Shown here: piece after piece, positions 1 to 13,074 of the stretch
How the letters are laid out: each line of letters starts with the position of its first letter
Position numbering within the stretch: position 1 is the stretch's first letter
Source of the DNA: DATAOG01 sp963840925
GTDB taxonomy: Bacteria; Pseudomonadota; Alphaproteobacteria; Geminicoccales; Geminicoccaceae
NCBI GenBank assembly: GCA_963840925.1
Contig: CAWJAY010000031.1
Span: 27,922 to 91,921, forward strand
Length of the DNA stretch: 64,000 nucleotides
Direction of reading: 5' to 3'
Position numbers and translations under genes: made by a program
Notes under the pieces: model-generated
The model's input: only the letters and a program-made list of their open reading frames with translations
Databases searched by the model: none
What the model was told of the DNA's origin: nothing

Positions 1-1
1 G

Positions 2-724
2 GCGCCCGCCGGCGAGATGACCGTCGTGCTCGGCCCCGGCTGGCCCGGCGTCATGCTGCACGAGGCGGTCGGCCATGGCCTCGAGGGCGACTTCAACCGC
101 AAGCAGACCTCAGCCTTCGCCGGCCTGCTCGGCGAGCGGGTCGCGGCTAAGGGCGTGACCGTGGTAGACGACGGCACCCTCGACGACCGGCGCGGCTCGC
201 TGACCGTCGACGACGAGGGCACGCCCAGCGCCTGCAACGTCCTGATCGAGGACGGCGTCCTGGTCGGCTACATGCAGGACCGGCAGAACGCCCGCCTGAT
301 GGGCATGCAGCCGACCGGCAACGGCCGCCGCCAGAGCTACGCGCACCAGACGATGCCGCGGATGACCAACACCTACATGCGCGCGGGCGACCGCGATCCG
401 GAGGAGATCCTGCGCAGCGTCAAGCGCGGTCTCTACGCCCGCAACTTCGCCGGCGGCCAGGTCGACATCACGTCCGGCAAGTTCGTGTTCACCGCCGCCG
501 AAGCCTGGCTGATCGAGGACGGCCGGCTGACCGCGCCGGTCAAGGGCGCGACGCTGATCGGCAATGGCCCCGATTGCCTGACCAAGGTCAGGGCGATCGG
601 CAACGATCTCGAGCTCGATCACGGCATCGGCACCTGCGGCAAGGACGGCCAGTGGGTGCCGGTCGGGGTCGGTCAGCCGACGCTGCTGATCGAGAGCCTG
701 ACGGTCGGCGGCACCGCGACCTGA
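2..724 (+). CDS. tldD: Metalloprotease TldD, C-terminal part (5' end outside window)
   Basis: TldD is the zinc-protease subunit of the TldD/TldE pair, a cytoplasmic peptidase that processes modified peptides. The frame is open from base 2, so the start lies upstream; 240 residues are visible. An HExxxH zinc motif (HEAVGH) is at visible residues 20-25, followed by the family's glycine-rich second half and the conserved C-terminal CGKDGQ stretch. A full TldD is about 470-480 residues, so roughly half is present. It ends 40 bases before the convergent rsmE. The identification is firm; only the N-terminal half cannot be judged. Confidence 0.93.
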   Translation, partial: APAGEMTVVLGPGWPGVMLHEAVGHGLEGDFNRKQTSAFAGLLGERVAAKGVTVVDDGTLDDRRGSLTVDDEGTPSACNVLIEDGVLVGYMQDRQNARLMGMQPTGNGRRQSYAHQTMPRMTNTYMRAGDRDPEEILRSVKRGLYARNFAGGQVDITSGKFVFTAAEAWLIEDGRLTAPVKGATLIGNGPDCLTKVRAIGNDLELDHGIGTCGKDGQWVPVGVGQPTLLIESLTVGGTAT

Positions 725-764
725 GCCGGCGGCGCGGCGCCGCGCCGGCCAGAGGCGAGGCTGC

Positions 765-1505
765 TCAGGCCGCCGCCGCCTGCCAGCAGGCGAGTGCTGC
801 GAGCGCCGCGGTCTCGGCGCGCAGCAGCCGCGGCCCGAGGCTGATCGCCACCGCCTGGTCGAGGCGGCGCAACGCCGCCAGCTCCTCGTCGGTGAAGCCG
901 CCCTCGGGCCCGATCAGCAGGTCGCCCGGCCCCTGCCCCCGCAACGCGTCGAGAATTGGTGCGCCGGCCCCGGTCTCGTCGCCAAAATAGAGCAGGCGGT
1001 CGACCGGCCAGCTCTCGAGCCGCTGGTCGAGCGGGATCGGCAGGTCGATCTCAGGCACGGTCAGCCGCCCGGATTGTTCGGCCGCCTCGATCGCGATGCT
1101 CAGCACCCGCGGCCGATTGATCCGATCGACCACCGAGCGCCTGGTGAACACCGGCTCGAGCCGCGCGACGCCGAGCTCGGTCGCCTTCTCGATCAGGAAC
1201 TCCTGGCGGATCCGCTTGAGCGGCGCGAACAGCAGCGCCGGGCCGGGCTCCGGCTGCTGCGGCCGCAGGTGCTCGGCGATCGCCAGCCGGCAGCGGCGGC
1301 GCTCGACCGGCTCGATCGCCGCCAGCCATTCGCCGTCGCGGCCGTTGAACAGCACCGCCCGGTCGCCGGCCTGCCGGCGCATCACCGTCAACAGATAGTG
1401 GCTCTGGGCCGCGCTCGGCTCGAGCCGGCCCCCAAGCGCCAGGGGCACGTCGACAAACAGCCGCAGGTCGGAGGCTCGGGGCGCGTGCAACGAGTGCTCA
1501 TCCAT
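765..1505 (-). CDS. rsmE: 16S rRNA (uracil-1498-N3)-methyltransferase RsmE
   Basis: RsmE methylates N3 of U1498 in 16S rRNA, using S-adenosylmethionine, on the assembled 30S subunit. The 246-residue protein has the family length. Its SPOUT-type C-terminal domain shows IGPEGGF at residues 198-204 and the knot segment SLGPRLLRAETA at 222-233, both part of the SAM site. The N-terminal PUA-like part carries RxxGD and the NGRDGE turn. It is divergent from ubiA, with only 47 bases between the two start codons, so the promoters must overlap. Nothing is abnormal. Confidence 0.95.
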   Translation of the reverse strand: MDEHSLHAPRASDLRLFVDVPLALGGRLEPSAAQSHYLLTVMRRQAGDRAVLFNGRDGEWLAAIEPVERRRCRLAIAEHLRPQQPEPGPALLFAPLKRIRQEFLIEKATELGVARLEPVFTRRSVVDRINRPRVLSIAIEAAEQSGRLTVPEIDLPIPLDQRLESWPVDRLLYFGDETGAGAPILDALRGQGPGDLLIGPEGGFTDEELAALRRLDQAVAISLGPRLLRAETAALAALACWQAAAA

Positions 1506-1552
1506 GAGGGGCTCGCTTGTCCTGAGGTAGGCCGAACGCTAGAAGGATGGCC

Positions 1553-2473
1553 ATGGCGAAGCAAGGGTTAGACGCGCCGCCAATCGTCATGGACCGCGAG
1601 CGCGGCTGGGTCGAGCGCCTGCCCGAGCGGGTGCGGCCCTATGCGGTGCTGGCGCGCTGGGATCGCCCGATCGGCAGCTGGCTCCTGCTGCTGCCCGGCT
1701 GGTGGGCCCTGGCACTTGCCCCGGGCGGGCCGGACGCCGGTCTGGTCGCGCTGTTCGCGATCGGCGCGGTCGCGATGCGCGGCGCCGGCTGCGTGATCAA
1801 CGACCTGATCGATCGCGACCTCGACGCGCGGGTCGAGCGCACCCGCCACCGGCCGCTCGCGAGCGGCCAGCTCGGCGTTGCCCAGGCGCTGGGCTTCCTT
1901 GCGCTCCAGCTGCTGATCGGGCTGCTGGTCCTGACCGCGTTCAATCCGTTCGCGATCGCGGTCGCGCTCGGCTCGGTGCCGCTGATCGTGATCTATCCGC
2001 TGATGAAGCGGATCACCTGGTGGCCGCAGGCGTTCCTCGGCATCACCTTCAACTGGGGCGCGCTCACTGGCTGGGCGGCGGCGACCGGCGAGCTCGCCGC
2101 TCCGGCGCTGTTGCTGTACGCCGCGGGCTTCTTCTGGACGCTCGGCTACGACACGATCTACGCCCACCAGGACAAGACCGACGACGCCCTGATCGGGATC
2201 CGCTCGAGCGCCCGCCGGCTCGGTGCCGCAACGCCACGCTGGCTCTGGTGCTTTTACGGCACCACGCTCGCGCTGCTGGCAGCGGCCGGCTGGGCGGCCG
2301 GCCTCGGGCCCGGCTTCTATCTGCTGCTCGCGGCCGTCGCCTTGCATTTCGCCTGGCAGGTCGCGACCCTCGACCTCGACGATCCGGCCTCCTGCCTGCG
2401 CCGGTTCCGCAGCAATCGCGAGCTCGGCCTGCTGGTCTGCCTGGCGCTGCTGGCGGGCAAGGGCGGGCCCTGA
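1553..2473 (+). CDS. ubiA: 4-hydroxybenzoate polyprenyltransferase UbiA
   Basis: UbiA is the membrane prenyltransferase that attaches the polyprenyl tail to 4-hydroxybenzoate in ubiquinone synthesis. The 306-residue protein is mostly hydrophobic and carries the two Asp-rich Mg-pyrophosphate motifs: NDLIDRDLD near residue 83 and YDTIYAHQDKTDD near residue 199. The ATG at 1553 is chosen because AGAAGG lies at 1541-1546, six bases upstream; the earlier in-frame ATG at 1547 abuts that Shine-Dalgarno. The stop shares one base with the ycjX start, which suggests translational coupling. Confidence 0.93.
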   Translation: MAKQGLDAPPIVMDRERGWVERLPERVRPYAVLARWDRPIGSWLLLLPGWWALALAPGGPDAGLVALFAIGAVAMRGAGCVINDLIDRDLDARVERTRHRPLASGQLGVAQALGFLALQLLIGLLVLTAFNPFAIAVALGSVPLIVIYPLMKRITWWPQAFLGITFNWGALTGWAAATGELAAPALLLYAAGFFWTLGYDTIYAHQDKTDDALIGIRSSARRLGAATPRWLWCFYGTTLALLAAAGWAAGLGPGFYLLLAAVALHFAWQVATLDLDDPASCLRRFRSNRELGLLVCLALLAGKGGP

Positions 2474-3894
2474 TGGCCAGCCGGTTCGCCTGGACCAGCC
2501 TTCGGGATCTGACCAGCCTGCCCTCGCCGGCCCGCCTCCAGCGCGGGCTTCAGGAACTCACCGACCTGGTTCGCGACCGCACGCTCCGGCTTGCGGTGAC
2601 CGGCCTGCGCGGCAGCGGCAAGACCGTGTTCATCACGCTGGCGGTGCACCACCTGCTGCGCTCCAAGGAGCTGCCGTTCTTGGCCGCGGCGCAGGAGGGC
2701 CGGCTGCTCGGGGTCCGCCTGCTGCCGTCCGCCCCGGACGATCTGCCGCCGTTCCCGTTCGAGCGCTCGCGCGCCGCGCTCGCCAGCCCCGAGCCGGACT
2801 GGCCGCCGCCGACCGAGCGCCTGAGCACGCTGCGGCTGCAGCTTCGCTTCGTGGTCAAGGGCGCGCTCCGGCGCCGGCTCGGCGAGCGCCGGCTGCTGAC
2901 CGTCCAGATCATCGATTATCCGGGCGAGTGGCTGCTCGATCTGGCGCTGCTCGAGCAGAGCTACGAGGCCTGGTCGGCCGCCACGCTGCGGCTGGCGGAA
3001 ACGCCGCCGCGCGCGGCGCTCGCCAAGGACTGGCGGGACTTCATGGCCGGCCTCGATCCGCAGGCGGCCGGCTCGCCGGATCTGGCGGCCGAGGCGGCGG
3101 CGATCTACACCGATTACCTGCGCCGCTGCCAGGCGGCCGGGCTCAGCCTGCTCCAGCCCGGCCGCTTCACGATGCCGGGCGATCTGGCCGGCAGCGAGCT
3201 GCTGCAGTTCTGCCCCTTGCCGGAGACCGATCCCGGGCGCGGCCTCGCCCGGCTGATGCGCGCCCGCTACGAACGCTACCGCAGCCTGGTCGTCCTGCCC
3301 TTCTATCGCGAGCATTTCAGCCGCTTCGATCGCCAGATCGTGCTGGTCGACGTGCTCGGCGTCCTCAACCACGGCCGGGCCTGCTTTGCCGACTGCGAGG
3401 CGGCGCTCGGGCACGTGCTCGGCAACTTCCGCTACGGCCAAAGCGGCCTGCTCGCGCGCCTGCTGCGGCCGCGCATCGAGACGCTGCTGTTCGCCGCGAG
3501 CCAGGCCGACCACGTCGCCCACAACCAGCATCCCAACCTTCGCCTGCTGCTCGAGCGGATGGTCGATCAGGCCGCGGGCGCCGCCCGGTTCGAGGGGGTC
3601 AAGCCGGCCTTCGTGACGCTGGCTGCGCTGCGCTCGACCGACGTGGTCCGCACCGAGCATCAGGGTCAGGTGCTCTCCTGCGTTCGCGGCGTGCTCAAGG
3701 GCGAGCAGCGCGCCACGGTCCTGTTCCCGGGCGAGATTCCGCCCGACCTGCCGGCCGAGGAGGACTGGCGTGAGGATCGGTTCCGGTTTCGCGACTTCGC
3801 CCCCCGCCGCCTGATGCTGCACGGTGCCGACAAGCCGCAGCACATCCGCCTCGACCAGGCGCTCGAGGTGCTGCTCGGCGACCGTCTGCTATGA
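2473..3894 (+). CDS. ycjX: YcjX-like P-loop NTPase (DUF463)
   Basis: A 473-residue protein of the YcjX family, predicted P-loop NTPases usually paired with the membrane protein YcjF; in enterobacteria the pair belongs to envelope-stress regulons, but its biochemical role is unsettled. A Walker A motif GLRGSGKT is at residues 44-51, followed by the family's long helical region. The open frame extends upstream to 1702 inside ubiA, but the ATG at 2473 overlaps the ubiA stop (TGATG) and gives the usual family length. It is followed after 121 bases by the YcjF-like gene. Confidence 0.9.
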   Translation: MASRFAWTSLRDLTSLPSPARLQRGLQELTDLVRDRTLRLAVTGLRGSGKTVFITLAVHHLLRSKELPFLAAAQEGRLLGVRLLPSAPDDLPPFPFERSRAALASPEPDWPPPTERLSTLRLQLRFVVKGALRRRLGERRLLTVQIIDYPGEWLLDLALLEQSYEAWSAATLRLAETPPRAALAKDWRDFMAGLDPQAAGSPDLAAEAAAIYTDYLRRCQAAGLSLLQPGRFTMPGDLAGSELLQFCPLPETDPGRGLARLMRARYERYRSLVVLPFYREHFSRFDRQIVLVDVLGVLNHGRACFADCEAALGHVLGNFRYGQSGLLARLLRPRIETLLFAASQADHVAHNQHPNLRLLLERMVDQAAGAARFEGVKPAFVTLAALRSTDVVRTEHQGQVLSCVRGVLKGEQRATVLFPGEIPPDLPAEEDWREDRFRFRDFAPRRLMLHGADKPQHIRLDQALEVLLGDRLL

Positions 3895-4015
3895 CGCCGC
3901 AGCTCCAATTGCCCGCCGCGCCCGACGCTCGATCCGCAGCGCCGCCCTGGTGCTGGCTGGCGGCAGCCGCGCAGGCTCTGAACCCCAGGGCTGCTTGCGG
4001 CCGGAGAAGTTCGGG

Positions 4016-5002
4016 ATGCCCGAGCGGCCGCCGGTGATGGCAGAGCGACAGCCGATCGCTCCGTTCGAGCTCGACGCCGCGAGCGTGGCGCCGGGCCAGC
4101 TCGAGCTGGTCGAGCCGGAGCCCGCGCCGGCGCCGCTGGTGCCGGTGAGTGCGCCGCCAGCCGCGCCGGCGCGGCCCTGGCGCCGACTGCTGTTCTGGAG
4201 CGGCGGGCTGCTGCTGCTTGGGCTCGCGGGCCTCGAAGCCTATGAGCTGATGGCCGATCTGTTCGAGCGCTCGCCTTGGCTCGGCGCCGGCTTCGCGCTG
4301 CTGCTGGGCGGCGTCGTCGCGGGAGCGCTCGGCGTGGCCGGCCGCGAGGCGCTGAGCCTCGCCCGCCTGGCCCGGGTCGAGCACCTGCGCCGGGATGGCG
4401 AACGTCTGATGACCTCGGACGTCCATGGCCAGGCCGGCCCGCTGCTCGAGCGCCTCGAGCGGCTGTACCGGGACCGCGCCGAGGCGAGCGAAGGGCTCAA
4501 GCGCTTCCAGGCGCAGGCGAGCGACGCCTTGAACGACGGCGAGCAGCTGCGCCTGTTCGCAACCACGGTGTTGAGCCCGCTCGACCAGCGGGCGTACCAG
4601 CTGGTCCGGCGCGGCGCGCGCGACATCGGCGCGCTGACCGCACTGAGCCCGCTCGGGCTGCTCGACAGCGTCCTCGTGCTGACCCGCACGCTCTCAATGC
4701 TGCGCGCGATCGCGCACCTGTACGGCGTCCGCCCGGGCGCGGTAGCCTCGGCGCGTCTGCTCCGTCAGACAGTCCTCAACGTGCTCGCCGCCGACGTCGG
4801 CGAACTGCTCAGCGACGCCGCCGTCGAAGCCACCGGCGCGACCTTGCTTGCCGCGCTGTCTGCCAGGGCCGGCCAGGGGGTGATGAACGGCCTGCTCGCA
4901 GCCCGCCTGGGCCTCGCCGCGATGCAGCTCTGCCGGCCGCTGCCGTTCACCGAGGGCCAGCTGCCAAGCCTGAGACAGCTGCGCGCCGAGCTGTTCAAGT
5001 AG
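4016..5002 (+). CDS. ycjF: YcjF-like inner-membrane protein (DUF697/UPF0283 type)
   Basis: A 328-residue protein with a Pro/Glu-rich N-terminal tail (about residues 1-52), two membrane segments near residues 57-76 and 88-108, and a Leu/Ala-rich cytoplasmic domain resembling DUF697. The architecture and position after ycjX match YcjF. The ATG at 4016 is chosen because GGAG lies at 4003-4006; the frame is open back to 3824, but the upstream residues lie over the ycjX end and look unlike protein. Membrane partner of YcjX is the expected role; the family call rests on layout and neighbour more than on a diagnostic motif. Confidence 0.8.
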   Translation: MPERPPVMAERQPIAPFELDAASVAPGQLELVEPEPAPAPLVPVSAPPAAPARPWRRLLFWSGGLLLLGLAGLEAYELMADLFERSPWLGAGFALLLGGVVAGALGVAGREALSLARLARVEHLRRDGERLMTSDVHGQAGPLLERLERLYRDRAEASEGLKRFQAQASDALNDGEQLRLFATTVLSPLDQRAYQLVRRGARDIGALTALSPLGLLDSVLVLTRTLSMLRAIAHLYGVRPGAVASARLLRQTVLNVLAADVGELLSDAAVEATGATLLAALSARAGQGVMNGLLAARLGLAAMQLCRPLPFTEGQLPSLRQLRAELFK

Positions 5003-5563
5003 CTCCGGCGGCCTCGCTGGCGGCCACCACGGCGCTGCCGGCGACCGCCCACGTCAGACCGGCCAAACAAAAATCACGAGCGCGGTCAGACAAGGAATAA
5101 ACCCGGAAAGCTCCTGTTTGCCTTAGTGACTGTCCGAGGGCTGAGAGTCAGACGCGACCGCGACACCACGCGTGAGAGTCTCGGATGCTCAGCAAGCTGA
5201 CCGGTGCCAGCGCCACAGGGGTAGTGGTCGCCGCTCAGACTCGGATCGTTCGGCGTAGCTGAGGTTTAGGCGATCGATCAGGCGCTCGTCGAATTGCCAC
5301 CCTCGCGGCGTCGTAACGCTGGTTCGGGTGCAGACACTCGCAAGCCGAGTGTCGGGGCAGGCCGGAGCGGAGAGGACCCGCAGATGGTTTGGACCCCTAC
5401 CGCCCGTCAGGGCAACACCTGAGCCGATCGGCCGGCGCATCGCCCCATCATGTTGGTGCGCCGGCCATTTTTTTGCCCCGATGGGCAATTCAGCGCCATG
5501 GTGAAACGCCATTAGTGCCGGCGCCTTCCGCCGGGCAGGCGTGTCGAACAGGAGGGTTACGAG
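5003..5563 (+). other. Gene-free structured region, possible unannotated transcript
   Basis: About 560 bases without a convincing gene. The region contains a perfect 8-bp hairpin at 5333-5353 (GACACTCG, 5-base loop, CGAGTGTC) and ends in a strong intrinsic terminator at 5430-5474. A terminator of this quality 430 bases downstream of the last stop codon suggests either a long 3' UTR of ycjF or a separate small RNA. I do not recognise 4.5S RNA, RNase P RNA, tmRNA or a known riboswitch here. The open frames on the minus strand (from 5839 and 5993) are GC-rich shadows. Confidence 0.4.
5430..5474 (+). terminator. Strong intrinsic terminator
   Basis: A perfect 10-bp stem (GGCCGGCGCA at 5430-5439 pairing with TGCGCCGGCC at 5457-5466), a 17-base loop, and then A followed by seven T residues at 5468-5474. 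This is the best rho-independent terminator in the window and reads in the plus direction. It closes whatever is transcribed from the stretch after ycjF and insulates the lipoprotein gene. Confidence 0.85.
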
Positions 5564-5770
5564 ATGCGTGCGATGAGGCGACATTGGTTGACCGGCGCAG
5601 CCGGCTTGAGCGCGGCGCTCCTGCTGCTCGCGGCTTGCGGCGAGCAGGCAGATCAGGGTGCGGTCGCCCCGGCGGCCGGCGATAAAGAACCGGCGGCGAC
5701 GACCGCCCCGGCGACCCCGCCGGCGACCGAGGGGACCACGACCAACCAAGGGACCACGACCAACCAGTAG
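5564..5770 (+). CDS. Small predicted lipoprotein
   Basis: A 68-residue protein with a classical lipoprotein signal: basic start (MRAMRRHW), hydrophobic core, and a lipobox LLAAC with the lipidated Cys near residue 25. The mature part of about 43 residues is low-complexity (Ala, Pro, Thr, Gly) and ends in two exact copies of GTTTNQ, encoded by an 18-base tandem duplication at about 5733-5768. A strong Shine-Dalgarno (AGGAGGG, 5550-5556) precedes the ATG. It is monocistronic, between two terminators. No family is recognised; an entericidin-like or cell-envelope linker role would be a guess. Confidence 0.7.
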   Translation: MRAMRRHWLTGAAGLSAALLLLAACGEQADQGAVAPAAGDKEPAATTAPATPPATEGTTTNQGTTTNQ

Positions 5771-5818
5771 CCGGTCGCCAGACCCCGCCAGCTTTGCGGA
5801 TGGGCAAAGAGATGCGGA

Positions 5819-5850
5819 CGGGGTGATCGAGCCGGTCACCCCGTTTCGCT
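5819..5850 (+). terminator. Intrinsic terminator after the lipoprotein gene
   Basis: A perfect 8-bp stem (CGGGGTGA at 5819-5826 with TCACCCCG at 5836-5843), a 9-base loop, and a short interrupted T tract (TTTCGCTTT). It lies 48 bases after the lipoprotein stop and probably ends that transcript. Confidence 0.65.
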
Positions 5851-5983
5851 TTGGCGGCCTTGACCGCCCACGCTACTCGCGCCGACGGCGGCGCCGCATT
5901 CCCGCCGGCTGGTTCTCTGCCGCCAAAGTCGCTAGGCTTGCCGGGCTCGTTCACATCCCGGTGGCAAAGGGAGCGGCAGGCGC

Positions 5984-6800
5984 GTGGCTGCACTTTCGTA
6001 CGACCAGAACCCCAACGTCATGATCGTGGGCGTCGGCCTGATGGGCCAATACCTCGCCAATCGCGTCGGCGAGTGGCTGGGCGCTGCCAGGCTCGTTCTC
6101 GTCGACGGCGCGGATGCGATCAACGTCAACGGGAAAAGTACGGCCCTTGCCGGGTTCGCTCGGTCGATCGCCGCCGCCAATCCATCCCTTAGAAGTCGGT
6201 GCGGAAACCGTCGATGTCGCCAGTGAGGAGGCCGTCGCCGCCCTCTTCTCGCGCCACCGCGACATCCGCTATCTGCTATACACGGCCGGCATCTCACCCA
6301 GGCCGCTGACCCCACCCGAGGAACTCAGCAAGGAAGACGTCCTGGGCGCCTGCGCGGTGAACCTTTGGGGCGCTCACAACGTGCTGAAGCAAGGCATCCG
6401 GGCCGGGGCCTTCGCGCGCCGCACCCACGGCGTCATCATCCTCTCGACGTCGGCGACCGTCGGCTCGGAGGGCCGCGCGAGCGCCGCCTACGAGGCGTCC
6501 AAAGGCGGTCTGCTCAACCTTTTGACGCTTCAAGCCCGCCACTTCCTCGAAGCGCACGGCCTGGTCCTGAACGGCCTCGCGCCCTCGCCGCTGCGCGGCC
6601 CCATGGCCGCGCAGAACGAGATCGGCGCGGGACGCCTGCAAGCGGTCGAGGACAGCATGCCGATCGGCGGCCTCACCGACCCCTCGCATATCGCCGCGGC
6701 AACCATGTACTTCTGGTCGAACGAATGCTGGTGCGTGGGCGAGGTCCTGACCATCGATGGCGGCTATACCAAGCACAAGCCGATTTATGGGGCGCTCTGA
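5984..6800 (+). pseudogene. Short-chain dehydrogenase/reductase, frameshifted
   Basis: Two overlapping frames together make one SDR of about 270 residues. The first part (GTG at 5984) gives an N-terminal Rossmann strand with a degenerate glycine motif GVGLMG and an acidic VLVD end. Near 6190 the reading must move back one base (AAANPS then LEVGAETVDV). The second part, to 6800, holds the catalytic Ser (STSATVGSEGR), YEASK (Tyr and Lys) and the C-terminal IDGGYT typical of SDRs. Single-base indel: either a real pseudogene or a base-calling error. The substrate is unknown. It converges with gltB. Confidence 0.75.
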
Positions 6801-6863
6801 GGCCCTGCGGCAGGGCGTCAGGGGACCACGGCAGAACCTGAGACGGTCTGCGGCAGCGGCCGA

Positions 6864-11399
<4,536 letters not shown>

Positions 11400-11409
11400 G
11401 ATCGCCTCC

Positions 11410-12846
11410 TCAGGACGCGGCGGCGAGCTGCGGCGCGCGCGCCTGCAACCAGTCGTGCATGCCTTCGGCCGCATCGCGCCCGTCCCGAACTCCCCAGACC
11501 ACGAGCGAGGCGCCACGCACGATGTCGCCGCCTGCGAACACGCCCTCGAGCGGCGTCATCATGGTCTGCCAGTCGATCCGCACGGTGCCCCAGCGGGTCA
11601 CCTGCAGCTCGGGCGCGCCGAACAGGCCCGGCAGATCTTCCGGATCGAAGCCCAGCGCCTTGATCACGAGGTCGGCCTCGACCACGAAGCTCGAATCGGG
11701 GATCGGCTCCGGCCGCTGCCGGCCGCTCGCGTCCGCGGCGCCAAGGCGCATCCGGACCGCGCGCACCGCGCTCACCCGGTCATCGCCCAGGCACGCCTCG
11801 GGGGTCGCCTGCCAGAGAAACTCGACCCCCTCCTCCTCGGCGTGCTTCACCTCGCGCATCGAGCCCGGCATGTTGGCCCGGTCGCGCCGGTAGAGGCACT
11901 GGACCGAGACGGCGCCCTGGCGCACCGCGGTCCGCACGCAGTCCATCGCGGTATCGCCGCCGCCGATCACGACGACCCGCTTGCCGGCGGCGTTGAGCGC
12001 ACCGGAGTTGAACGCCGGCACCGGGTCGCCCAGCCCCTTGCGGTTGCTCGCCACCAAATAGTCGAGCGCCGGCACGACGTTGGCCAGGCCCACCCCGGGC
12101 ATCGCGACATCGCGCGCCCGGTAGACGCCGGTGCCGATGAACAGCGCGTCGTGGCGCGCGCGCAGCTCGTCGAAGCCGACCTCGCGGCCGACCTCCGAGT
12201 TCAGATGAAACTGGATGCCGCTTTCGGCCAGCACCTTGGTGCGCCGCTCCACGATCACCTTTTCCAGCTTGAAGTTGGGAATGCCATAGACCAGGAGGCC
12301 GCCGACCCGGTCGTAGCGATCGTAGATATGAAGCTGGTAGCCGCGCCGGCGCAACTGGTCGGCGAGCGCGAGCCCGGCCGGGCCGGCGCCGATCACGCCG
12401 ATCGATTCGGCGCGCTGGCGGGCCGGCCGCGGCGGCTTGACCCAGCCCATCTCGAAGGCGGTGTCGGTGACATGCTTCTCGACCGCGCCGATCGTGACCG
12501 ATTCGAAGCCTTTCTCGATCACGCAGTTGCCCTCGCACAGCCGGTCCTGAGGGCAGATCCGGCCGCAGATCTCGGGCATGTTGTTGGTCGCCGCCGCCAG
12601 CTCGTAGGCCTCCTCGAGGCGGCCCTCGGCGGTCATCCGCAGCCAGTCGGGGATGTTGTTGTGCAGCGGGCAGTGGATCTGGCAGAACGGGATGCCGCAT
12701 TGCTCGCAGCGCGCCGCCTGCTCGGCCGCCCGCTCCGGCTGGAAGCGGTCGTAGATCTCCCGGAAATCATGCCGGCGCTCGGCGATCGCCCGTCTGTCGG
12801 GCATCGTCTGCGGCACCGAGAGAAACTGCATCATCTTGGCGGTCAC
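11410..12846 (-). CDS. gltD: Glutamate synthase (NADPH) small subunit GltD
   Basis: The beta subunit passes electrons from NADPH through FAD and 4Fe-4S clusters to GltB. About 478 residues: N-terminal cysteine clusters (CEQCGIPFCQIHC and CGRICPQDRLCEGNC), an FAD site (GAGPAGLA), and an NADPH site (GGGDTAMDC). A GTG at 12846, ten bases after a GGGAG, is preferred because the protein then begins just before the conserved KMMQFLSV segment; the frame is open to an ATG at 12900 that adds 18 unlikely residues. First gene of the gltD-gltB operon. Confidence 0.94.
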   Translation of the reverse strand: MTAKMMQFLSVPQTMPDRRAIAERRHDFREIYDRFQPERAAEQAARCEQCGIPFCQIHCPLHNNIPDWLRMTAEGRLEEAYELAAATNNMPEICGRICPQDRLCEGNCVIEKGFESVTIGAVEKHVTDTAFEMGWVKPPRPARQRAESIGVIGAGPAGLALADQLRRRGYQLHIYDRYDRVGGLLVYGIPNFKLEKVIVERRTKVLAESGIQFHLNSEVGREVGFDELRARHDALFIGTGVYRARDVAMPGVGLANVVPALDYLVASNRKGLGDPVPAFNSGALNAAGKRVVVIGGGDTAMDCVRTAVRQGAVSVQCLYRRDRANMPGSMREVKHAEEEGVEFLWQATPEACLGDDRVSAVRAVRMRLGAADASGRQRPEPIPDSSFVVEADLVIKALGFDPEDLPGLFGAPELQVTRWGTVRIDWQTMMTPLEGVFAGGDIVRGASLVVWGVRDGRDAAEGMHDWLQARAPQLAAAS

Positions 12847-13074
12847 GAGCGACGGACTCCCAGCCTCGACCACCGCATGCGGCCGCGCCCCGGCTTGCAA
12901 GCCTGCGCGGCACGATCGCAGAGTAGGCTGATATAAAGCTGTCAGGCGGCAGCAGTCCAGCGGTATTCCCAGCTTTAGGGCCGTATTGGGACTAATTTCC
13001 GGGACTGCTCACGGATTGGGCAGCCATCCCGCTGCGAGCCCAGTTAATCGAGAAAAAATAGTACCACTACGGGA
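12847..13074. other. Intergenic region upstream of gltD
   Basis: About 230 bases between gltD (leftward) and the 3' end of the epimerase gene. It is the only place where the gltDB promoter can lie nearby. It is relatively AT-rich in places (a GAGAAAAAATAG stretch near 13050), but I could not find a clear sigma-70 or sigma-54 promoter and report none. Confidence 0.3.

Noticed and set aside
5189..5839. 216-residue minus-strand frame over the lipoprotein gene
   Set aside because: Gly/Arg runs mirror the lipoprotein repeats; no start signal; it crosses two terminators.
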